Shown here piece after piece: positions 18,099 through 27,871 of a stretch of DNA of 64,000 nt (position 1 is its first letter; each line of letters begins with the position of its first letter). Source of the stretch: Halostella salina (lineage in GTDB: Archaea > Halobacteriota > Halobacteria > Halobacteriales > Natronoarchaeaceae); contig NZ_RCIH01000006.1 in assembly GCF_003675855.1 (NCBI RefSeq), forward strand, positions 186,001-250,000, read 5' to 3'. A program made the position numbers and the translations under genes. Under the pieces are notes generated by a model. That model saw only the letters and a program-made list of their open reading frames with translations. It made no database searches and was not told the origin of the DNA.

Positions 18099-18812
18099 AT
18101 GGACGGCACGGACGACCCGCGCCGCGACCTGGCCGAGAAGGTCGCGGGCGAGATCACCCTGAGCGACGACCCCGGGGCGACGATGCGGAAGTGGCGCACC
18201 GACTTCGACGTGTCCCAGACCGACCTCGCGGCGGAACTCGGCGTCTCCTCTTCGGTGATCAGCGACTACGAGAGCGGCCGCCGGGAGAGCCCCGGCATCG
18301 GCGTCGTCGAGCGCGTCGTCGGTGGGTTGCTCGACATCGACGAACGCCGCGGCGGCGACCGCATCCGGCAGTACGCCCGCGTCATCTCCGCCGGGTTCGA
18401 GAGCGACATCGTGCAGGACCTCCGGGAGTACTCGACGACCGTGCCGCTGGAACGGTTCTACGACGCCGTCGACGCGACGGAACTCGTCCGCGGTGCGGGC
18501 GACCGCATCAGCGGCCACACGGTCATCGACTCCATCGAGGCGATCACCCGGCTCTCCAGCGAGGAGTTCTACCGCCTCTACGGGCAGAGCACGAACCGCG
18601 CGCTCGTCTTCACGGGGATCACCCGCGGCGAGTCGCCGCTGGTCGCCATGCGCGTCGTCAACCCGACGCCCAACGCCGTCATTCTCCACGGGATCACGGA
18701 GGACGAACTGTGGGACCACGCGCCGGATCTGGCCGCGATCGACGACTTCGCGCTCGCCGTCACCGACGCCGACCTGGACGCCATGCTGGAGTCGATGCGG
18801 GAGTTGCCGTAG
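18099..18812 (+). CDS. XRE-family (COG1709-like) transcription regulator
   Basis: A 237-residue regulator. Residues about 25-75 are a Cro/XRE helix-turn-helix (WRTDFDVSQTDLAAELGVSS and VISDYESGRRESPG). The remaining 160 residues form a second domain found in archaeal COG1709-type regulators, probably a sensor. The ATG at 18099 is the first after a TATA-like box. It is convergent with the HMG-CoA synthase gene, only 67 bases apart at their ends, a neighbourhood seen repeatedly in archaea as far as I recall. That suggests, but does not show, a role in lipid (mevalonate) regulation. Confidence 0.85.
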   Translation: MDGTDDPRRDLAEKVAGEITLSDDPGATMRKWRTDFDVSQTDLAAELGVSSSVISDYESGRRESPGIGVVERVVGGLLDIDERRGGDRIRQYARVISAGFESDIVQDLREYSTTVPLERFYDAVDATELVRGAGDRISGHTVIDSIEAITRLSSEEFYRLYGQSTNRALVFTGITRGESPLVAMRVVNPTPNAVILHGITEDELWDHAPDLAAIDDFALAVTDADLDAMLESMRELP

Positions 18813-18879
18813 CTTCCACGACTGCTCGTCTTCCCGGAACCGTCCCGCAGAAACCAGCCGCCGTTCCCGGTCGCTCGCC

Positions 18880-20217
18880 CTACTCCACGTACTCGTACTG
18901 GCGCTCGCCCATCCGGCCCCAGCCGGTGAAGGCGAACTCGCCGTCGGGCGACGTGAGCGGGTCGAGGTCGGTGTCCTTGTCGTGGTTGTGCGCGTCGTGG
19001 ATCGACTCGTACTCCTCGAACGTCAGGTCGTGGCGTGCGCCGAGCTGTTCGTCGACGTTCATCGCGCGGACCTCCTCCGCCCAGCCCTCGACGACCGTCT
19101 CGGCGTGGATTTCGGCCTGCGCCCCGCTCCCGTAGGAGCCGACGAGCAGGCGCTGTCCGGCCAGGTCGACGTCGTTGTCGAGCGCATGGCGGAGGGCGCT
19201 CGCGCGGGCGAGGTGGACCGAGCCGGTGTACCAGTTACCGACCTCGCGGGAGATGGAGAGGGTCGGCTCGATGGTGTTCCCGTACCAGTCGCGGTACCCC
19301 TCCGTCTCCTTCAGCGCGTCCATGTAGTCGCGGACGGCCTCCTCGTAGGCCTCGTCGTCGTCGAATCCTTCGGGGCGGGGCTGGCGGCCGATCTCCTCGG
19401 CGAACTCGTCCTCGACGGGCGTGTCGCGGATCATGTGGCGGAAGCCGAGCAGCCCGGCCTTCCGGACCATCCCCGGGAACGGCGTGTGGAACGGGATGTA
19501 CGCGTAGTCGTCGGGGTGGGTGTCACCCGCCACGCTCTCGAAGTCCTCCAGGGCCTCGCGCATCCGGGCGAGATACACCTGCATCGAGCGCTTGCCGTCG
19601 ACGCTCGGGAACTGCTGCTGGGGCTTGAGGAAGTCAGTCTCGTCGGCGCTGCCGTACCCCTGCTCCGTGCTCAGTTCGACGACGCTCGGGTCCTCGGTGA
19701 TGAGCATCGCGACCGCGCCGGCTCCCTGCGTCGCCTCGCCGGGGTCGTCGCGGGCGTACAGCGCCGTGTCGGTGGCGATGACCAGCGCCGCGCGGCCGCG
19801 GTGCCGCCCGGCCTTGATCCAGTTGTACGCGTCGTCCAGGCTCTGGGTGCCCGAGATGCAGGCGAACTTCCGTTCGCCCTTGTTCGCGTGGTGGAAGTTC
19901 CCGTCGTACACCTGCTCCAGACAGCCGGCGACGTACGTCGAAACCGGCTTGGAGTTGTCGAACGCGCTCTCGGTCGCCACGTCGATCCGGCCGATGTCCT
20001 CCGGCCCGAGGCCCTTGCGCTCCATCAGCCGGTGGGCCGCGTTGGCCCCCATCGTGACGATGTCCTCGTAGCTGTCCGGGAACGAGCTCGCGTTCAGCCC
20101 CAGGCCCTTCGTGTACTTGCCCGGGTCCTCCCCCTTCGCCGGCGCGAAGGTGTTCGGCAGGTCCAGCTTCAGCCGCCCCGTTCGGATCTCGACGGCGTCG
20201 ATGCCGACTGCAGTCAT
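18880..20217 (-). CDS. hmgA: hydroxymethylglutaryl-CoA synthase
   Basis: A 445-residue HMG-CoA synthase. The catalytic Cys is Cys120 in KFACISGTQSLDDAYNWIKAG, Glu83 lies in DVATESAFDNSKP, and the His block is YIPFHTPFPGMVRKA. It condenses acetyl-CoA with acetoacetyl-CoA to HMG-CoA, the first committed step to the isoprenoids of archaeal ether lipids. The length is like haloarchaeal and eukaryotic type enzymes rather than the short archaeal ones near 350. It is monocistronic, convergent with the XRE regulator. The symbol is tentative, since both mvaS and hmgA-like names are used. Confidence 0.92.
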   Translation of the reverse strand: MTAVGIDAVEIRTGRLKLDLPNTFAPAKGEDPGKYTKGLGLNASSFPDSYEDIVTMGANAAHRLMERKGLGPEDIGRIDVATESAFDNSKPVSTYVAGCLEQVYDGNFHHANKGERKFACISGTQSLDDAYNWIKAGRHRGRAALVIATDTALYARDDPGEATQGAGAVAMLITEDPSVVELSTEQGYGSADETDFLKPQQQFPSVDGKRSMQVYLARMREALEDFESVAGDTHPDDYAYIPFHTPFPGMVRKAGLLGFRHMIRDTPVEDEFAEEIGRQPRPEGFDDDEAYEEAVRDYMDALKETEGYRDWYGNTIEPTLSISREVGNWYTGSVHLARASALRHALDNDVDLAGQRLLVGSYGSGAQAEIHAETVVEGWAEEVRAMNVDEQLGARHDLTFEEYESIHDAHNHDKDTDLDPLTSPDGEFAFTGWGRMGERQYEYVE

Positions 20218-20300
20218 ACCCTAGCGGTTGTCTGGCCGGTATAAGTTATTGTCGACTGTGGTTTCGACGGACGTCGATCACAGTTCTCCGCGAGCCGGAC

Positions 20301-23300
20301 TCACTCAGTCTGTTTTTCCCTAACTTCGATCCGGAGGTTGTCTTTGGCGGAATACGTTATTCTAACGTTCGCGTTGCTACCTATGGCCCCGTTATACTGG
20401 TTGAATTCGCCGAGGGAGGCGTCCTCGTAATTAGCTTCGTCGAACACGTCAACTAGTTCGTCATTGTTGATCCTATTCCGGGCATCAGAGGTAAGACGGT
20501 ACCCTTGGCCGTCGATCGTGACGGATCTGGCGTTCCCCTGAACGTACACGTCGACGTCCACACTGGACCCGTCGTTTCGTTCGACCTCGAACTCCGTATT
20601 AATCTGTCCTCCTCCGTTTTTCGCTATCGTAACCGTGTATGGACTGAGTGCGGGATTGATCTGTTCAGTTAACCCGTCGTTGACCGTCACGTCAGTCTGG
20701 GTGGAGTTGTACCCGGCGGGGCCTCCATTGAACCGCACCGTGTAGTCGCCTCTCGGCACCCCGAACCCGTACTGTCCGTTCGCGTCGGTGGTCGCCGTCT
20801 CCACGACGTTCCCGTCGCCGTCGACCAGTTCGACCGAGACGCCTTGGACGGGATCGTCGCTGTCCGCGTCGGTTACGGTTCCGGCCACCTGCCCGAGGGC
20901 GAGAATCTCGACGTTCTGACTGTCGGACTCGTTCTCGCTGGCGACGGTCACCGGGACGCTACTGCCGTTGTCGCCCTTTTGCGTTTCGTAGCTGAGCGTC
21001 ACCGTCTGGCTGTTGCCGCCGCCGTTGAGGCTGACCTGCGTGCTGTCGACGTCGTTCCGGCCGGCGAAGTCCAGCGACACCGTCTCGGTGCCGGCGGTGT
21101 CGCCCGTGTTCACCACCTCTACGGAGACTTCTATCGTCTCGGTCTCCGTGATCGTATCGGAACCGGACGGCGTCTGTACCTCCTGTATTGCGACGGTGAA
21201 ATACGGGTTGCTCTGTATCGTCAGCCCCTCCGTCCGCGTTCGGCCGTCGGTGCTGAACGTCACGTCGTAATCCCCGGCGTCACCTGCTTCGGTCAGGACC
21301 TGCAGGGGAACGGACCTCGTCTCACCCGCCGCCAGCGTCAGCTCCGTGGAGTCGCTCCCGACGCTCCCGACGCTCATTCCGACCGTCCGCGTCCCCTTCC
21401 CGCCCTCGTTCTCAATCTCGACCGTCGCCCCGAACAGATCGCCTTCGGTGATGGGCGAACTGAAACTGGCCCCGTTGATCCGGAAGTCCGGCGGTTCCTG
21501 CAGGGTCACGGTCCTCGTCGAACTGTCGTTGTCGCTCTCGACCCTGACGCTGTAGTCGCCGGTGCTATCGCTCGTCGTGTCGTAGCGTAGCGTCGTGGTC
21601 TTCGTCTCGCCGGCGGCAAGCGTGACGAACTTCTCGGCCTCCCTGGTGCCGTCGTCGTCGAAGTCGAGCCCGATCTTCTGTCTCCCCGGGCCGTCGCCGT
21701 CGTTGGTGATCTCGGCGGTGACTTCGAGCGTCTCCCCGACTCCGACCGGGCTGTTGGTACCGTCGATGGCGACGCTGAAGTCGGCTCTCGCCCTCTCCAC
21801 GGTGACCGCGCTCGCGTCCGAGGAGTTCACGCTCCCGACGCGCACGTCCTTGCTTCCGGCGTCCCCGAGCCCCGTGCTGTACTCCAGCGTGAGCGTGCTG
21901 CTCGCGCCGGGGTCCAGCGTCACGGACTCGGAGTCGACGTTCGTGTCGTCCCCGAAGTCCAGCGAGACGGACTGCGTGTCCGCGGTGCCCCCGACGTTCT
22001 CGACCTTGACGTCCACCGTGAGCCGGTCGCCCTCGGTGACGGGTTCGTTGGTCCCGGTGATCGTGGTCGCGAAGTACGGACCCGACGCGTCTTCGACCGT
22101 CACCTGTCTCGACCAGTCGTCGTTCTCGGTCGTGACGGTGTAGCCGTAGTCGCCGGGCGGTCTGTCGGTGTTATCGGTCCGCAGACGGACTGTCTTCGTC
22201 TCACCGGCCGCCAGAGTCACCTCCCCGCGGTCCAGGTCGTTCGCGCCGTCGAACCCGAGCTTGACGGTCTGGGTGTCCCCGGCGTCGCCGGTGTTCGTTA
22301 TCTCCGCGTCGACCTTGAGCTGTTCGCCCGCCTTGATCGGGTCCTTCTGGGCGTCAAGGCCGGTGACCTCGAAGAACGCTCCGTTCGAGCCCCCGCCGCC
22401 GTCGCTCCCGCCGCCACCGCCGCTGCCGGTCTCCACGTTCACGCTGAACGCGACGGTCTCGCGGGGGCTCCCGTCGCCGACCGCCGTTCCGATCTCGGCG
22501 GTGACCGTGTCGCTCTCCGTCCCGTCGTCCGGGGCCTCGTAGGTCACCGTCACGCGGCCGTCGCTGTCGGACGCATTGGTGGTCGTCGACGTGCCGGTCC
22601 CGGCGAACGTGCCGCCGTCGCTCGCGGACAGCGTTACGTCCTCGCCGCTGACCGGGTTGTTGAACCGATCGCGGACCTCGACGGTGATCGCCTCCGTTCC
22701 GTCGGCTTCGACGTTCAGGCTGGTTCCACCGACATCGGTCAGGTACAGGTTGTCCGCCTCCTCAGTCACGCCGTCGCCGACGCCGACCTTCGCCATCCGG
22801 AGGTTGTACGTGGTCGACTCCTTGAGTTCGATCGACAGGAGCGCGTAGTTCTCATCCGAAATTGGTTCGTAATACTGGCCGACGATGTTGCCGCCGTTAC
22901 TACTGTACTCCGATTCGAGCGCGTCGGTCCAGGTTTCGTTGTCGAGCCGCGTCGGGATCGTGATGTTGATCGGGCCGCCGTCACCCTCCACTGCGACCGC
23001 GTTGCGCGACGTGCTGACCGGGCGGACCGAGACGGATGCGCTCCCGGCCGACGACTTCGAGAGGCTCCCGTTGAGCGCGACGAGGTTGATCTGGCGGCCG
23101 TCGACGATCCGCTGGTCGGAGAGGGAGACGTTCGCGCCGTCGAAGCGGTTGTACAGGACCGACTGCTCGTAGACCGTCGTCGGAGCCGACTGATACTCGC
23201 TGTACTGCGGTTCGTACACGATCGCGCCGGTGTTGAACGTCCGCTCGTCCCCGTTCCAGTAGTCGTTCGTCTCGCCGGACGCCGCGGCGTTGTCGACGGC

Positions 23301-23633
23301 GATGTTGATGCTCGCGTTGGTCGTGTCGACCGTCCGGAGGCTCCCGCTCGGGGCGGGTGGGTTGACGAAGAGCGTGCGCGAAGGGAACCGCGTGCCGAGG
23401 TCGACCGTAACCGAGCCGCCGTTGCCGCCGCCCGGAACGGAGACGATCGCGTTCCGGAGCTCCTGCATCTGGCTCTGGACCTCCTGATTGTGGTTGTACT
23501 CGACCTGCGCGTTCTGGTCGGGGACGACGGTGGCCTGATACATCGCCATCGAGACGATGATCATGCCGAACAGCAGCGTCGCTCCGACCTGGATCGCCGC
23601 TGCTCGCTCGTCGCCCCCGAACTGCATGGACAT
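20301..23633 (-). CDS. large surface protein with CARDB-like repeats
   Basis: An 1110-residue protein. One hydrophobic segment near residues 10-35 (AAIQVGATLLFGMIIVSMAM) anchors the N-terminus, in the style of archaeal DUF7289/pilin-like surface proteins. An Ig-like (Big-type) domain follows (VEADGTEAITVEVRDRFNNP), then five CARDB-like repeats of about 95 residues, each with an E-I-N-T/E-G pattern and LAAGETKT-like block. A carboxypeptidase regulatory-like domain comes next (VAGTVTDADSDDPVQGVSVE). There is no C-terminal anchor or PGF motif. Two close ATGs (23633, 23627) are possible. It probably faces outside the cell as an adhesin or scaffold. Confidence 0.82.
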   Translation of the reverse strand: MSMQFGGDERAAAIQVGATLLFGMIIVSMAMYQATVVPDQNAQVEYNHNQEVQSQMQELRNAIVSVPGGGNGGSVTVDLGTRFPSRTLFVNPPAPSGSLRTVDTTNASINIAVDNAAASGETNDYWNGDERTFNTGAIVYEPQYSEYQSAPTTVYEQSVLYNRFDGANVSLSDQRIVDGRQINLVALNGSLSKSSAGSASVSVRPVSTSRNAVAVEGDGGPINITIPTRLDNETWTDALESEYSSNGGNIVGQYYEPISDENYALLSIELKESTTYNLRMAKVGVGDGVTEEADNLYLTDVGGTSLNVEADGTEAITVEVRDRFNNPVSGEDVTLSASDGGTFAGTGTSTTTNASDSDGRVTVTYEAPDDGTESDTVTAEIGTAVGDGSPRETVAFSVNVETGSGGGGGSDGGGGSNGAFFEVTGLDAQKDPIKAGEQLKVDAEITNTGDAGDTQTVKLGFDGANDLDRGEVTLAAGETKTVRLRTDNTDRPPGDYGYTVTTENDDWSRQVTVEDASGPYFATTITGTNEPVTEGDRLTVDVKVENVGGTADTQSVSLDFGDDTNVDSESVTLDPGASSTLTLEYSTGLGDAGSKDVRVGSVNSSDASAVTVERARADFSVAIDGTNSPVGVGETLEVTAEITNDGDGPGRQKIGLDFDDDGTREAEKFVTLAAGETKTTTLRYDTTSDSTGDYSVRVESDNDSSTRTVTLQEPPDFRINGASFSSPITEGDLFGATVEIENEGGKGTRTVGMSVGSVGSDSTELTLAAGETRSVPLQVLTEAGDAGDYDVTFSTDGRTRTEGLTIQSNPYFTVAIQEVQTPSGSDTITETETIEVSVEVVNTGDTAGTETVSLDFAGRNDVDSTQVSLNGGGNSQTVTLSYETQKGDNGSSVPVTVASENESDSQNVEILALGQVAGTVTDADSDDPVQGVSVELVDGDGNVVETATTDANGQYGFGVPRGDYTVRFNGGPAGYNSTQTDVTVNDGLTEQINPALSPYTVTIAKNGGGQINTEFEVERNDGSSVDVDVYVQGNARSVTIDGQGYRLTSDARNRINNDELVDVFDEANYEDASLGEFNQYNGAIGSNANVRITYSAKDNLRIEVREKQTE

Positions 23634-23764
23634 CCCTAACCGTGGGGGCACCAAAACACTTGTTGCCCGAGACAGGTCAGACCGCTGACTAAACGCCGCC
23701 CCGCGAACGCCGTCGCTGTCCGGGCGGTCGCCTGAAAACAGCTAGCGCGTATCGACCCGTGGGA

Positions 23765-24346
23765 TCAGTCCTCGTCCTCTTCGACGACTTCGGGGTCGCT
23801 CATCGCGCTCTGAAGGCTATCGAGCCCGTTGACCCACTCCGTGACCAGCCCGTAGTCGACCTCCTCGGCCAGCGAGATATCGAGCTCCTGCCCGTCGATG
23901 ATCAGCGTGCCGGCCTGTGCGACGTAGCCCAGCGCGGCGTCGACGTTCTCCTCGGCCTCGGCGTCGGCCGCGGCGCGGACGTACTCCTCGACGCTCGCCT
24001 CGTCGGCCGGGCCGTCGGCGACGAACTCCTCGGCGGCGTAAAACACGCAGACGAGGCTTGTCTGGACGCCGTCGATCAGCATCAGTTTCTCCTCGTCCTC
24101 GAACTCGACCTCGCTCAGGACGATGTCGCGGATGTCGGCGATCTCCTCCAGCGCCTCCTCCTGGTCCAGCTGGCCCTCGTCGTAGGCCGAGACGACCTTC
24201 GCCACGGCGATGGCGGCGTCGTCCTGCAGGTTCAGGAGCAGGCGCGCCGAGTCCTCGTCCTCGGGATCGATATCCTCGTCCCTGATGCGGTCGACCCAGT
24301 TGTTCCAGCGGTCCTCGGAGTAGAACTCCTGCGGGGGCTCGCTCAT
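23765..24346 (-). CDS. DUF2150-family acidic protein
   Basis: A 193-residue, very acidic, predicted all-helical protein, starting MSEPPQEFYSEDRWNNWVDR. The pattern LLNLQDDAAIAVAKVVSAYDEG and VQTSLVCVFYAAEEF match the archaeal DUF2150 family as I recall it. No catalytic motif, membrane segment or metal site is visible. The function is unknown. It is monocistronic, lying between the large surface protein gene and the TatD-like hydrolase gene on the same strand, with 131 and 117 base gaps. Confidence 0.75.
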   Translation of the reverse strand: MSEPPQEFYSEDRWNNWVDRIRDEDIDPEDEDSARLLLNLQDDAAIAVAKVVSAYDEGQLDQEEALEEIADIRDIVLSEVEFEDEEKLMLIDGVQTSLVCVFYAAEEFVADGPADEASVEEYVRAAADAEAEENVDAALGYVAQAGTLIIDGQELDISLAEEVDYGLVTEWVNGLDSLQSAMSDPEVVEEDED

Positions 24347-24463
24347 ACTTGAGGGTACATTGGCCGCTTGAAATGCCTTTCTCTCTGCGCGATGCGTTCG
24401 GCGCGAACGGACACGTCAGCACGGTAACGGGCGGCGCGGCGGTCATCGGGCGCGAATGCGGGC

Positions 24464-25315
24464 TCAGGACCCGTCCAGCGTTCCCCGGATGTCGATCCCG
24501 TAGATGCGCTCGGGCGTCGTGACGTGGGCGCGTTCGACGGCCCCGTCGTACCCCTCCGACAGGAGCCAGCGGACGCGTCGAGGGACGGTTTTCGGGCCGA
24601 GCACCGCGCCCGGACGGTCCGGGTCGTCGACGAAGTCGGTCTCCATGAGGAACGGGGCGTCGGACTCGGCGGCGACCTCCAAGCGCTCTTTCTCGCTCAT
24701 CACGCTCGGCGTCGGCCCGGCGAGGCGACCGGTGGCGTAGTGCTTGACGACGCGTTCCCGGTCCAGTCCAGCGTCCACGGCCCACTCGGCGACCTCGGTG
24801 AGGTCCTCGCTTGCTTCGGTGTGGAGCTGGACGGCACAGTCGACCGCCGCGCCGCGCTCGAACGCCGTCCGCATCACCTCGTTCGACGCGTCCCACACCG
24901 CGTCGGACACGTCGTAGTGCGGCCGGCCGGACTTTATCGCGACCGCCGGGCCGTCGGCGACGTACTCGGACGCCACCTCGACGCCCGCCGCCATCAGGTC
25001 CCGCGCGTCCGCGGGGCTCATCCCGCGGTCGTCGACCAGCCGCGAGATCAGCCCCGGATGGACGCCCAGCACGGGCCACGCTTTCCCGTCCAGCACCGCG
25101 CTGGCGCGTTCGACGGTCGCGATGGTCCGGTCGAAGACGGGGCGGAAGTCCTCGCCGACCTTCGGTTCGACGCCGAGATGCCAGGACGGCTTGTTCACGA
25201 CGAGCAGGTGGGTCCCGCCGCTCCGGGCGAACTCCTCGACGGCCTCGATCCCGCGCCCGTTGTCGGGGTCGAGATGGAGGTGGTTGTCCAGTACGGGGGT
25301 GTCGAGATCGGTCAT
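24464..25315 (-). CDS. TatD-family metal-dependent hydrolase
   Basis: A 283-residue TIM-barrel hydrolase. The metal ligands are visible as LDNHLHLD at the start, AVQLHTEASE and VVKHYATG in the middle and METDFVDDP near the end. The ATG at 25315 gives MTDLDTPVLDNHLH and is the only start that leaves the first strand at the correct place. TatD proteins are DNases or related phosphoesterases, but this archaeal branch could have another substrate. Its gene is 104 bases after the NYN-domain gene on the same strand. Confidence 0.88.
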   Translation of the reverse strand: MTDLDTPVLDNHLHLDPDNGRGIEAVEEFARSGGTHLLVVNKPSWHLGVEPKVGEDFRPVFDRTIATVERASAVLDGKAWPVLGVHPGLISRLVDDRGMSPADARDLMAAGVEVASEYVADGPAVAIKSGRPHYDVSDAVWDASNEVMRTAFERGAAVDCAVQLHTEASEDLTEVAEWAVDAGLDRERVVKHYATGRLAGPTPSVMSEKERLEVAAESDAPFLMETDFVDDPDRPGAVLGPKTVPRRVRWLLSEGYDGAVERAHVTTPERIYGIDIRGTLDGS

Positions 25316-25419
25316 CGGTTCCGCGTCCGTACTCCAGCGAGGAAAATCCCGGCGGTCGGCCGCGGCGTGAACCTGTTCCGGCGGTGCGGGCGTCGTCGCC
25401 ACTCCGACCTGCCGACGGG

Positions 25420-25872
25420 TTACCCGTTCAGCAGGACGGTCTCGTCGGCGGCGTTGCCGAGCGCGTCGGAGTTGCCGTGTTCGCCGGGCGCGATGGCGAT
25501 CGTACGGACCCCGTTGCGGCCTGCGGTCTCGACCACCGGTTTGAAGTCGGTGTCTCGGGAGGCGACGGCCAGCGTGTCGACGCCCCCGTCGACGACGGCG
25601 GCGGCCGCGTCGACCGCGAGTTTCACGTCCACGTCGCCGCTGGTGACCACGACCTCGTACCCGCGTGCCTCGGCGGCCTGGATGAGCCCCGGGGTCGCGT
25701 GTTCGTCGACGTACAGCCGGGTGATCGCCAGGTCGCCGACCGCCTCCGCGGCCTCGCGGACGTCGTCCAGGTCCACGTCGAACTCGTCGCGCAGGACGTT
25801 CGGGCCGTCGACGAACAGGCCGACCCGGGTCCGCCCGCCGTTGCACAGCACCCGCCGCACCAGTCCGGTCAT
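25420..25872 (-). CDS. NYN-domain (PIN-like) putative RNase
   Basis: A 150-residue protein with the NYN/LabA fold: VGLFVDGPNVLRDEF supplies the first Asp and Asn, KLAVDAAAA the middle Asp, and VASRDTDFKPVVETAG the SxDxDF block. These acidic residues bind the metal in PIN-like nucleases. Family members cut RNA or have a regulatory role. The ATG at 25872 is the start that fits the length of the family; the longer frame upstream is basic. It could be co-transcribed with the TatD-like gene downstream. Confidence 0.87.
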   Translation of the reverse strand: MTGLVRRVLCNGGRTRVGLFVDGPNVLRDEFDVDLDDVREAAEAVGDLAITRLYVDEHATPGLIQAAEARGYEVVVTSGDVDVKLAVDAAAAVVDGGVDTLAVASRDTDFKPVVETAGRNGVRTIAIAPGEHGNSDALGNAADETVLLNG

Positions 25873-26095
25873 GCGCCCCCGTTGACCGCTGACGACGATA
25901 GGCGTGGCGGTCGGCGGCCGTCGCGTGCTTGGCCGATGCAAGGACGGGGAGACGACGTGTTCCACCGAATTACGCTCGTTACTACAACCGTTGTGTCGTT
26001 TATTCGATTGTCAGACACGCCGCAACCGTGCGGATATTTCGACACGCCGCCCTAATTTTTACTCTGTCAACAATTTTGTACACGATACAGTAAAG

Positions 26096-26104
26096 TTTAA
26101 ATTA
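26096..26104 (+). promoter_or_regulatory. TATA-like box for the subtilase
   Basis: TTTAAATTA lies about 27-35 bases before the ATG at 26131, in an AT-rich stretch that runs from about 26030. This is consistent with a leaderless mRNA. Confidence 0.6.
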
Positions 26105-26130
26105 TGGGTTGGTACTACTTGTCACCTGCC

Positions 26131-27732
26131 ATGTCAGATGATGGCACTCACTCATGGTCACGACGTACCTTCATCAAAGCAACCGGAGTCGCCGGCGCGG
26201 TCGGCGCGTTCGGCGGCGTCACGGCGGCGACACCGGGACGGGAACCCGGTCCGAAGAAAGACGAGATCCTCGTCGGCGTGTCGGCGAGCGCCGACGACCT
26301 GGAGGGGACCGTTCGTAGCGCCGTCCCGGGGAACGCCCGGGTCGTCCACAAGAACGAGAAACTCCGGTACGTGGCTGTCAAGTTCCCGAGTCAGGCGGCC
26401 GACGTGGCGCGCCAGAACTTCATCGAGGCAGTGACGAAGAAAGACGAGGTGAAGTACGCCGAGCCGAACGTAACGCTTCAGGCGTTTTACACCCCTAACG
26501 ACCCGCAGTTCGGGAGCCAGTACGCGCCCCAGCAGGTCAACGCGCCGGGCGCGTGGGACACCACGCTCGGCGATTCGGGCGTGACGATCTCCGTGGTCGA
26601 CCAGGGGATCCAGTACGACCACCCGAACCTGCAGGGGAACATGGACGGGAGCGTCTCGAACTACGGCCGGGACTTCCCGGACAACGACGGCGACCCCTAC
26701 CCGGCCAACGCCGAGGAGAACCACGGCACACACGTCGGCGGCATCGCCGCCGGCGGCACGGATAACGGCACGGGCCACGCCGGCATCAGCAACTGCTCGA
26801 TGCTGTCCGCCCGTGCGCTGGACGAGACCGGCGGCGGGTCGCTGTCGGACATCGCGGACGCGATCACCTGGTCGGCCGATCAGGGGGCCGACGTGATCAA
26901 CCTCTCGCTGGGCGGCGGCGGCTACACGGACACGATGAAAAACGCCGTCTCCTACGCCTTCGACAACGGCTCGCTGCCGGTCGCCGCGGCCGGTAACGAC
27001 TACGGGAGCCCCGTCTCCTATCCGGCGGCCTACGACGAGTGTCTGGCCGTCTCCGCGCTCGACTCCAGCGAGTCGCTGGCCAGTTACTCCAACAAGGGGT
27101 CGAAGATCGAACTCGCCGCACCCGGGTCGAACGTGCTGTCGACGGTTCCGTTCGGCGAGTACAGCGAGCTCTCGGGCACGTCGATGGCGTCGCCGGTCGT
27201 CGCCGGCGTGGCCGGGCTCGCCCTCTCCGAGTACGACCTCACGCCCGCCGACCTGCGCAACCACCTCAAGAGCACCGCGGTCGACATCGGTCTCCCCGCC
27301 GAAGAGCAGGGGAGCGGCCGCGTCGACGCCGACAACGCCGTCAACACACAGCCCGGTGATGGCGGCGACGGCGGCGACGGCGGCGACGGCGGTGATGGTG
27401 GCGACGGCGGCGATTCGACCACCGCCTCCGTCTCCGACACGCTGTCCGGCTACTGGGACTCGGCCTGCTGGACGTACGGCTGGGAGTTCTCGTCGACGAG
27501 TCAGATCGTCGTCGAACTCGACGGCCCGGCCGGCTCCGACTTCGACCTCTACGCGAACACCGGCAGTTCGAGCTGTCCGTCCACGAGCGACTACGACTAC
27601 CGCTCGTGGTCGCCCGACAGCCAGGAGTCGATCACCATCGACAACCCCGACACGTCGACGGACCTGCAGATCCTCGTCGACTCCTACAGCGGGAGCGGGG
27701 ATTACACGCTGACGATCACCGAGAAGAGCTAA
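26131..27732 (+). CDS. Tat-exported subtilisin-like serine protease (halolysin type)
   Basis: A 533-residue protease. The N-terminus has a Tat signal, [20 protein letters not shown] (residues 10-29), followed by an inhibitor-like propeptide to about 120. The catalytic triad is Asp157 (VVDQG), His198 (NHGTHVGG) and Ser351 (GTSMASP), with Asn289 for the oxyanion hole. After a Gly-Gly-Asp linker (409-429), a C-terminal domain of about 100 residues ends the protein, as in halolysins and other PPC-like tails. It should be secreted folded via the Tat path and act on extracellular proteins. The ATG at 26131 is preferred over 26104 on account of the TATA box. Confidence 0.93.
   Translation: MSDDGTHSWSRRTFIKATGVAGAVGAFGGVTAATPGREPGPKKDEILVGVSASADDLEGTVRSAVPGNARVVHKNEKLRYVAVKFPSQAADVARQNFIEAVTKKDEVKYAEPNVTLQAFYTPNDPQFGSQYAPQQVNAPGAWDTTLGDSGVTISVVDQGIQYDHPNLQGNMDGSVSNYGRDFPDNDGDPYPANAEENHGTHVGGIAAGGTDNGTGHAGISNCSMLSARALDETGGGSLSDIADAITWSADQGADVINLSLGGGGYTDTMKNAVSYAFDNGSLPVAAAGNDYGSPVSYPAAYDECLAVSALDSSESLASYSNKGSKIELAAPGSNVLSTVPFGEYSELSGTSMASPVVAGVAGLALSEYDLTPADLRNHLKSTAVDIGLPAEEQGSGRVDADNAVNTQPGDGGDGGDGGDGGDGGDGGDSTTASVSDTLSGYWDSACWTYGWEFSSTSQIVVELDGPAGSDFDLYANTGSSSCPSTSDYDYRSWSPDSQESITIDNPDTSTDLQILVDSYSGSGDYTLTITEKS
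27355..27414 (+). repeat. in-frame Gly-Gly-Asp coding repeat
   Basis: A run of 9-base units of the form GGCGGCGAC, with silent changes, that codes for the GGD linker of the subtilase. It separates the catalytic and C-terminal domains. Such repeats can change length by slippage; no sign of frame loss is seen. Confidence 0.85.
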
Positions 27733-27871
27733 CGGATCCGTCGATCACTCGACGGCTCCGGATGCGCGGTCGAGGCACCCTGAACCCAACGCGCCGTCTC
27801 CTTTTTGCGTCCCGACCCGATCACCGTCGCGGATACGAAAACATTACTTGCCGGCGGTCGACGGTGCGTGT

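Noticed and set aside
27355-27414. GGCGGCGAC repeats as a CRISPR-like or mobile repeat
   Set aside because: They are in frame in the subtilase, without spacers, and encode a GGD linker.
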